A stretch of 64,000 nt of DNA from Cohnella hashimotonis (GTDB lineage: Bacteria; Bacillota; Bacilli; Paenibacillales; Paenibacillaceae). Below, one piece after another: positions 60,937 through 64,000 of this stretch. Each line of letters starts with the position of its first letter. Position 1 is the stretch's first letter. The notes below the pieces were generated by a model, which searched no databases, was not told the origin of the DNA, and saw nothing but the letters and a program-made list of their open reading frames with translations. The stretch spans positions 1,860,001 through 1,924,000 of the forward strand of contig NZ_JAGRPV010000001.1 of the NCBI RefSeq assembly GCF_030014955.1, written 5' to 3'. Both the position numbers and the translations under genes were made by a program.

Positions 60937-62379
60937 GTGCAAAGCGGCAAGCTGATTCTGCTTCATACCAACGATATCCACAGTCATTTCGAGGAGGCCG
61001 CCAGGGCGGCCGATTATATAAAGGAAGTCCGCAGATCTGTACCGGCGGAGCGGCTCCTGCTCATCGACTGCGGCGACCATCTGGACCGCGTACGGATCGA
61101 AACGGAGGGCACCGACGCCGTCGTGAACAGAGAGCTCCTGACGCGGCTTGGCTATGACGCGGTGACGTTCGGGAACAACGAAGGCCTGACCTATACGCCG
61201 GCCCAATTGTCGCGGCTTTACGAGGATGCCGCCTACCCCGTCGTCTGCGCGAATCTGAAGCTCTCCGCGACGGGACGTCCACCGGCATGGATGCGCCGGA
61301 CGCTGACCCTTCAAAAAGCCGGACTGACGGTCGGCCTGTTCGGGCTAACCGTACAGTTCAGCGATTTTTACGAGCTGCTCGGCTGGGAAGTGTCCGATCC
61401 GCTGGAGGAGGCGGCCGCTTGCGTCGCCGAGCTTCGGGCCGACTGCGACGTCGTCGTGGCGATCTCGCATCTCGGACTGCGCCAGGACGAACGGATGGCG
61501 GCTGCGGTGCCCGGCATCGACGTGATCCTCGGCGCCCATACGCATCACTTGCTGGAGGTTCCGCTGCGGATCGGGGGCACGGTCGTCTGCGCGGCCGGCA
61601 AGTTCGGCCGCTATGTAGGCACAGTCGAGATCGAGCGCGGCGCCGAGGGACGGGGGCTCGCCATCGAGGGTCGAACGATCCCGACAGAGGGCCGGGAAGG
61701 GGATCCAGAGACGGCGGAGATCGTCGCCGCAGCGCTCAAGGAGGCCAAGCTGGCGATGGCTGAGCCGATCGCGCGGTTGGTCGTTCCGCTCGCCGGAGAT
61801 GCAGATGCGGAGAGCCCGCTCGGGACGCTGCTCGCGGGGGCGCTGCGCCGCAAGACCGGCGCCGAGATCGGACTTACAAACGCAGGGCAGATTTTGGACG
61901 GACTTTCGGCGGGGCCGGTGACCCGCGAGCGAATCCATGCCGTATGTCCGTCGCCGATCAACCCGTGCCTGATCGAGCTGACCGGCGAGCTGCTGAAGCA
62001 GGCGTTCGAGGAGAGCCTGCTGCCGGAGTTCATCGGTTTGGAGTTTCACGGCTTCGGCTTCCGGGGCAAGGTGCTTGGCCGCTTGTGCACGGACGGCGCC
62101 GAGGTGGTCTTCGATCCCGCCGCGCCGCCGTACGAACGGGTCTGCAGCGTTCTGGTGAACGGGGAACCGCTGGACGATAAGCGGGTCTATACAGTCGGCA
62201 CGCTCGACATGTTTACGTTCGGCATCGGTTATGTCGGCTTGAAGCAGGGACGCGTGTTGCGCTATTGCCTGCCCGAGTTCATTCGCGACTTGCTGGCCGA
62301 GGCGCTGAGCGACGAGCGGGCGGTAGCCGATTGTGTCCGGCGCCGCTGGTCGGAGAGCGCTGCCTCCGCGGCATTATAA
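60937..62379 (+). CDS. YunD-like bifunctional metallophosphatase/5'-nucleotidase
   Basis: A 480-residue protein of the UshA-like 5'-nucleotidase family without signal peptide, so likely cytoplasmic. The metal motifs are HTNDIHSHFEE, DCGDHLD, GNNEG, ISHLG and GAHTHH. The usual GNHE is GNNE here, a feature I also associate with the YunD branch. The C-terminal domain (about 320-475) includes NPCLIELTGELLKQ and YTVGTLDMFTF. The GTG at 60937 has AGGGGG 11 bases upstream. The frame is open upstream only within moaA. It may be cotranscribed with moaA, 14 bases away, although a functional link is unknown. Confidence 0.8.
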   Translation: MQSGKLILLHTNDIHSHFEEAARAADYIKEVRRSVPAERLLLIDCGDHLDRVRIETEGTDAVVNRELLTRLGYDAVTFGNNEGLTYTPAQLSRLYEDAAYPVVCANLKLSATGRPPAWMRRTLTLQKAGLTVGLFGLTVQFSDFYELLGWEVSDPLEEAAACVAELRADCDVVVAISHLGLRQDERMAAAVPGIDVILGAHTHHLLEVPLRIGGTVVCAAGKFGRYVGTVEIERGAEGRGLAIEGRTIPTEGREGDPETAEIVAAALKEAKLAMAEPIARLVVPLAGDADAESPLGTLLAGALRRKTGAEIGLTNAGQILDGLSAGPVTRERIHAVCPSPINPCLIELTGELLKQAFEESLLPEFIGLEFHGFGFRGKVLGRLCTDGAEVVFDPAAPPYERVCSVLVNGEPLDDKRVYTVGTLDMFTFGIGYVGLKQGRVLRYCLPEFIRDLLAEALSDERAVADCVRRRWSESAASAAL

Positions 62380-62417
62380 TCCGCATCGCGCTATTCGCGA
62401 ATTCGCCTCATTAATCA

Positions 62418-62466
62418 AGCGTCCGCCGGTTCGCCGTCAATAGCGAACTAGCGGACGTATTTTTGT
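62418..62466 (+). terminator. Terminator with an inner second stem
   Basis: CGTCCGC (62420-62426) pairs with GCGGACG (62451-62457), enclosing a second stem GTTCGC/GCGAAC, and TATTTTT follows. The GCGGAC/GTCCG core resembles the repeats at 14081-14260. Confidence 0.7.
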
Positions 62467-62517
62467 GGGTTCTTAAGGAGTTTTGGCGAATAGTGTCGAC
62501 TTTTAGGAAGGAATATC

Positions 62518-62546
62518 TTGTCAATGGGCGTCAAATCTCTTACATT
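62518..62546 (+). promoter_or_regulatory. Promoter of the second HD-GYP gene
   Basis: TTGTCA (62518-62523) and TACATT (62541-62546) are 17 bases apart, 78 bases before the ATG. Confidence 0.6.
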
Positions 62547-62623
62547 ATCATAAGAGGATTCCGATGATATAGCCAGAGCCTTTGTCTGCGGAAGAGTACC
62601 AACAAGGGGGGAGTTAAAGGAAT

Positions 62624-63724
62624 ATGCGCTTGATGCCAGTGACAGCTTGCCTCCCCGGAATGAGGCTTGGTAAAAAGATTTTCTCCGAAGATGGCATCGT
62701 GCTGCTGGCTGAAGGAGTCGAGTTGACCCAGGGACTGTTGAATCGCCTGAGCAGTATGGGCATTCATTACATCTATATTTCGGACCCGAAGACCGAAGGC
62801 ATCGAGATTCCCGAGCTGATCAGCGAGGAGACGCAGCGGCGGGCGCTGAAGACCGTTAAGAACGTGTTCCGCGAGATGGCCGACAGCTCCCGGCGCGGGA
62901 TCTATCCCTACGTCGGCAAAGCCGTGCGCGAGACGATGTCGACGATCCTCGACGATCTGTACAGCAATCGGGACGCCATGATCATGCTGCTGAACCTGCA
63001 GAGCGTGGATCACTATTTGTATATCCATTCGCTCAACGTCTGCGTGTATACGTCGCTGCTCGGCATCGCCCGCGGCTACAGCAGGGACGAGCTGATGACG
63101 CTTGGCCTCGGTTCCCTGCTGCACGACGTCGGCAAGTCCCGGATACCGCTCGACGTGCTGCTGAAGCCGGGGGCGTTGTCCAAGCAGGAGTTCGAGGAGA
63201 TGAAGCGCCATACCGAACGCGGCTTCCAGCTGCTCAAGGACGAGCCCAACCTGCCGCTCATCGTCGCTCATTGCGCCTTCCAGCACCACGAACGGCTGGA
63301 CGGCTCGGGCTATCCGCGCGGCATTCGAGGCCACGAGATCCACGATTACGCCAAGTGGATCGGCATCGTCGACTCGTACGATGCGATGACGAGCCACCGG
63401 ATCTACCGCAACGCCATGCTGCCGCACCAGGCGGTCGAGCTCTTGTACGCGGGCAGCGACTCGCTGTACGACACGGAGATGCTCCGCCTGTTTCGAGACA
63501 AGGTCGCCATCTATCCGGTCGGCATGACCGTAGAGCTGTCGAGCGGCCAGACCGGCGTCATCGTGGACGTGAACACGCTGACGCTGCATCGGCCGATCGT
63601 GCGAATCCTTACCAACGAAGGCGGCGAGGAGCTGAAGTCCCCGTTCGATATGGATTTGTCCAAGCACCTGTCGGTCATGATCTCCCGCGTCGTGACCAAC
63701 GGTCCCGCCTTAAGCGAAGCATAG
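62624..63724 (+). CDS. Second HD-GYP domain protein (c-di-GMP phosphodiesterase-like)
   Basis: A 366-residue protein of the same architecture as that at 56784-57830. An N-terminal DUF3391-like region (MPVTACLPGMRLGKKIFSED) is followed by HD-GYP with LLHDVGKSRIP and HHERLDGSGYPRGI. The C-terminal PilZ-like tail (VGMTVELSSGQTGVIVDVNT) may bind ligand or partner. GGGGGGAG lies upstream of the ATG. Own promoter and terminator show a single-gene unit. It is predicted to hydrolyse c-di-GMP. Confidence 0.88.
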   Translation: MRLMPVTACLPGMRLGKKIFSEDGIVLLAEGVELTQGLLNRLSSMGIHYIYISDPKTEGIEIPELISEETQRRALKTVKNVFREMADSSRRGIYPYVGKAVRETMSTILDDLYSNRDAMIMLLNLQSVDHYLYIHSLNVCVYTSLLGIARGYSRDELMTLGLGSLLHDVGKSRIPLDVLLKPGALSKQEFEEMKRHTERGFQLLKDEPNLPLIVAHCAFQHHERLDGSGYPRGIRGHEIHDYAKWIGIVDSYDAMTSHRIYRNAMLPHQAVELLYAGSDSLYDTEMLRLFRDKVAIYPVGMTVELSSGQTGVIVDVNTLTLHRPIVRILTNEGGEELKSPFDMDLSKHLSVMISRVVTNGPALSEA

Positions 63725-63735
63725 GCACGCATTCG

Positions 63736-63772
63736 AGCCCTTGGAGCGGCATGTCTCCAAGGGCTTTCGTTT
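63736..63772 (+). terminator. Terminator of the second HD-GYP gene
   Basis: AGCCCTTGGAG (63736-63746) pairs with CTCCAAGGGCT (63755-63765), followed by TTCGTTT. Confidence 0.75.
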
Positions 63773-63800
63773 GCGTTATCCGGCGCTTACCCGGTACAAT
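63771..63800 (+). promoter_or_regulatory. Candidate promoter of the YfkAB-like gene
   Basis: TTGCGT (63771-63776) and TACAAT (63795-63800) are 18 bases apart. The -35 overlaps the tail of the previous terminator. Confidence 0.5.
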
Positions 63801-63834
63801 AGCATTACATTCGACAAGACAGGGAGTATGACCG

Positions 63835-64000
63835 ATGATTGGCTCCGCCCAAGCCGGGACGGGCGCCCTTTTCGCGCCGCCGGCCGATCTCACGCCGCTG
63901 TCGCCTGCGTACGATCCGTGGGATCCGATCCGTTCGCTGCAGGCGTACGGCAAGCATGCGCTCACGAGCGTTGAATTTACCGTTACTCATTTATGCAATA
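63835..64000 (+). CDS. YfkAB-like radical-SAM protein, N-terminal part cut by window edge
   Basis: Only the first 55 codons are in the window. The N-terminus LSPAYDPWDPIRSLQAYGKH followed by VEFTVTHLCN matches the Bacillus YfkAB family (radical-SAM/CxCxxxxC), in which THLCN begins the iron-sulfur Cys motif. AGGGAG lies eight bases before the ATG at 63835. An ATG at 63828 is out of frame. Function of the family is unknown. Confidence 0.75.
   Translation, partial: MIGSAQAGTGALFAPPADLTPLSPAYDPWDPIRSLQAYGKHALTSVEFTVTHLCN

Overview
The window reads as a chromosomal piece of a high-GC, spore-forming member of the Paenibacillaceae, most likely Cohnella or a GC-rich Paenibacillus relative. This is inferred from gene content and style, not from a database search: LplA/LplB/LplC-type sugar importers without their own ATPase, YesM/YesN two-component regulators, a membrane-anchored AraC regulator, a YhbH (DUF444) sporulation protein, a Bacillales-type sufCDSUB operon, mtnK-mtnA, YunC, YunD-like and YfkAB-like genes, strong GGAGG ribosome binding sites and frequent GTG/TTG starts. 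No rRNA, tRNA, IS element, prophage or CRISPR array was seen.

Region 1 (1-23.2 kb) looks like a polysaccharide-utilisation locus. It holds an esterase tail, a D-2-hydroxyacid dehydrogenase, a GntR regulator fused to a sugar-binding fold, a 1766-residue secreted heparinase-II/III-like protein carrying both a cohesin and a dockerin, a large glycosidase, a membrane-bound AraC regulator, an LplABC-type importer, an EamA transporter, a GH20-like hexosaminidase and an SGNH esterase. It ends with a decayed LplA-type binding-protein tail. Region 2 (23.2-26.9 kb) holds a small membrane protein, yhbH, a phasin-like protein and an AarF/UbiB-family kinase.

Region 3 (26.9-36.1 kb, minus strand) is a second sugar-uptake system in the order yesN-type regulator, yesM-type kinase, anchored RbsB-like sensor, two lipoprotein binding proteins and two permeases. 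The yesN-like gene is broken by a one-base frameshift inside its DNA-binding domain. The ribosome binding site of the transporter's binding protein is buried in a long stem. Region 4 (36.2-48.9 kb) has topB with a long Ala/Gly tail, a tandem array of 51-bp hairpin units, a DUF423 gene, a GGDEF-EAL protein, yunC, mtnA-mtnK, malic enzyme overlapping a photolyase, and a DUF1802 gene.

Region 5 (49-54.4 kb) is the sufCDSUB iron-sulfur assembly operon behind a promoter overlapped by a direct repeat. Region 6 (54.4-64 kb) has a gene-free stretch with several hairpins, a GH73 glucosaminidase, an NlpC/P60 lipoprotein, two HD-GYP proteins, molybdenum-cofactor genes (moaA facing a moaD-moaE fusion and moeB/thiF), a YunD-like phosphoesterase and the start of a YfkAB-like radical-SAM gene.

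Nothing here is clearly a wholly new system. The best leads are the frameshifted yesN gene, the 51-bp hairpin array, the buried ribosome binding site at 30198-30262, the GntR/sugar-binding fusion, the cohesin-plus-dockerin lyase, the gene-free structured stretch after sufB, and the fused MoaD-MoaE.
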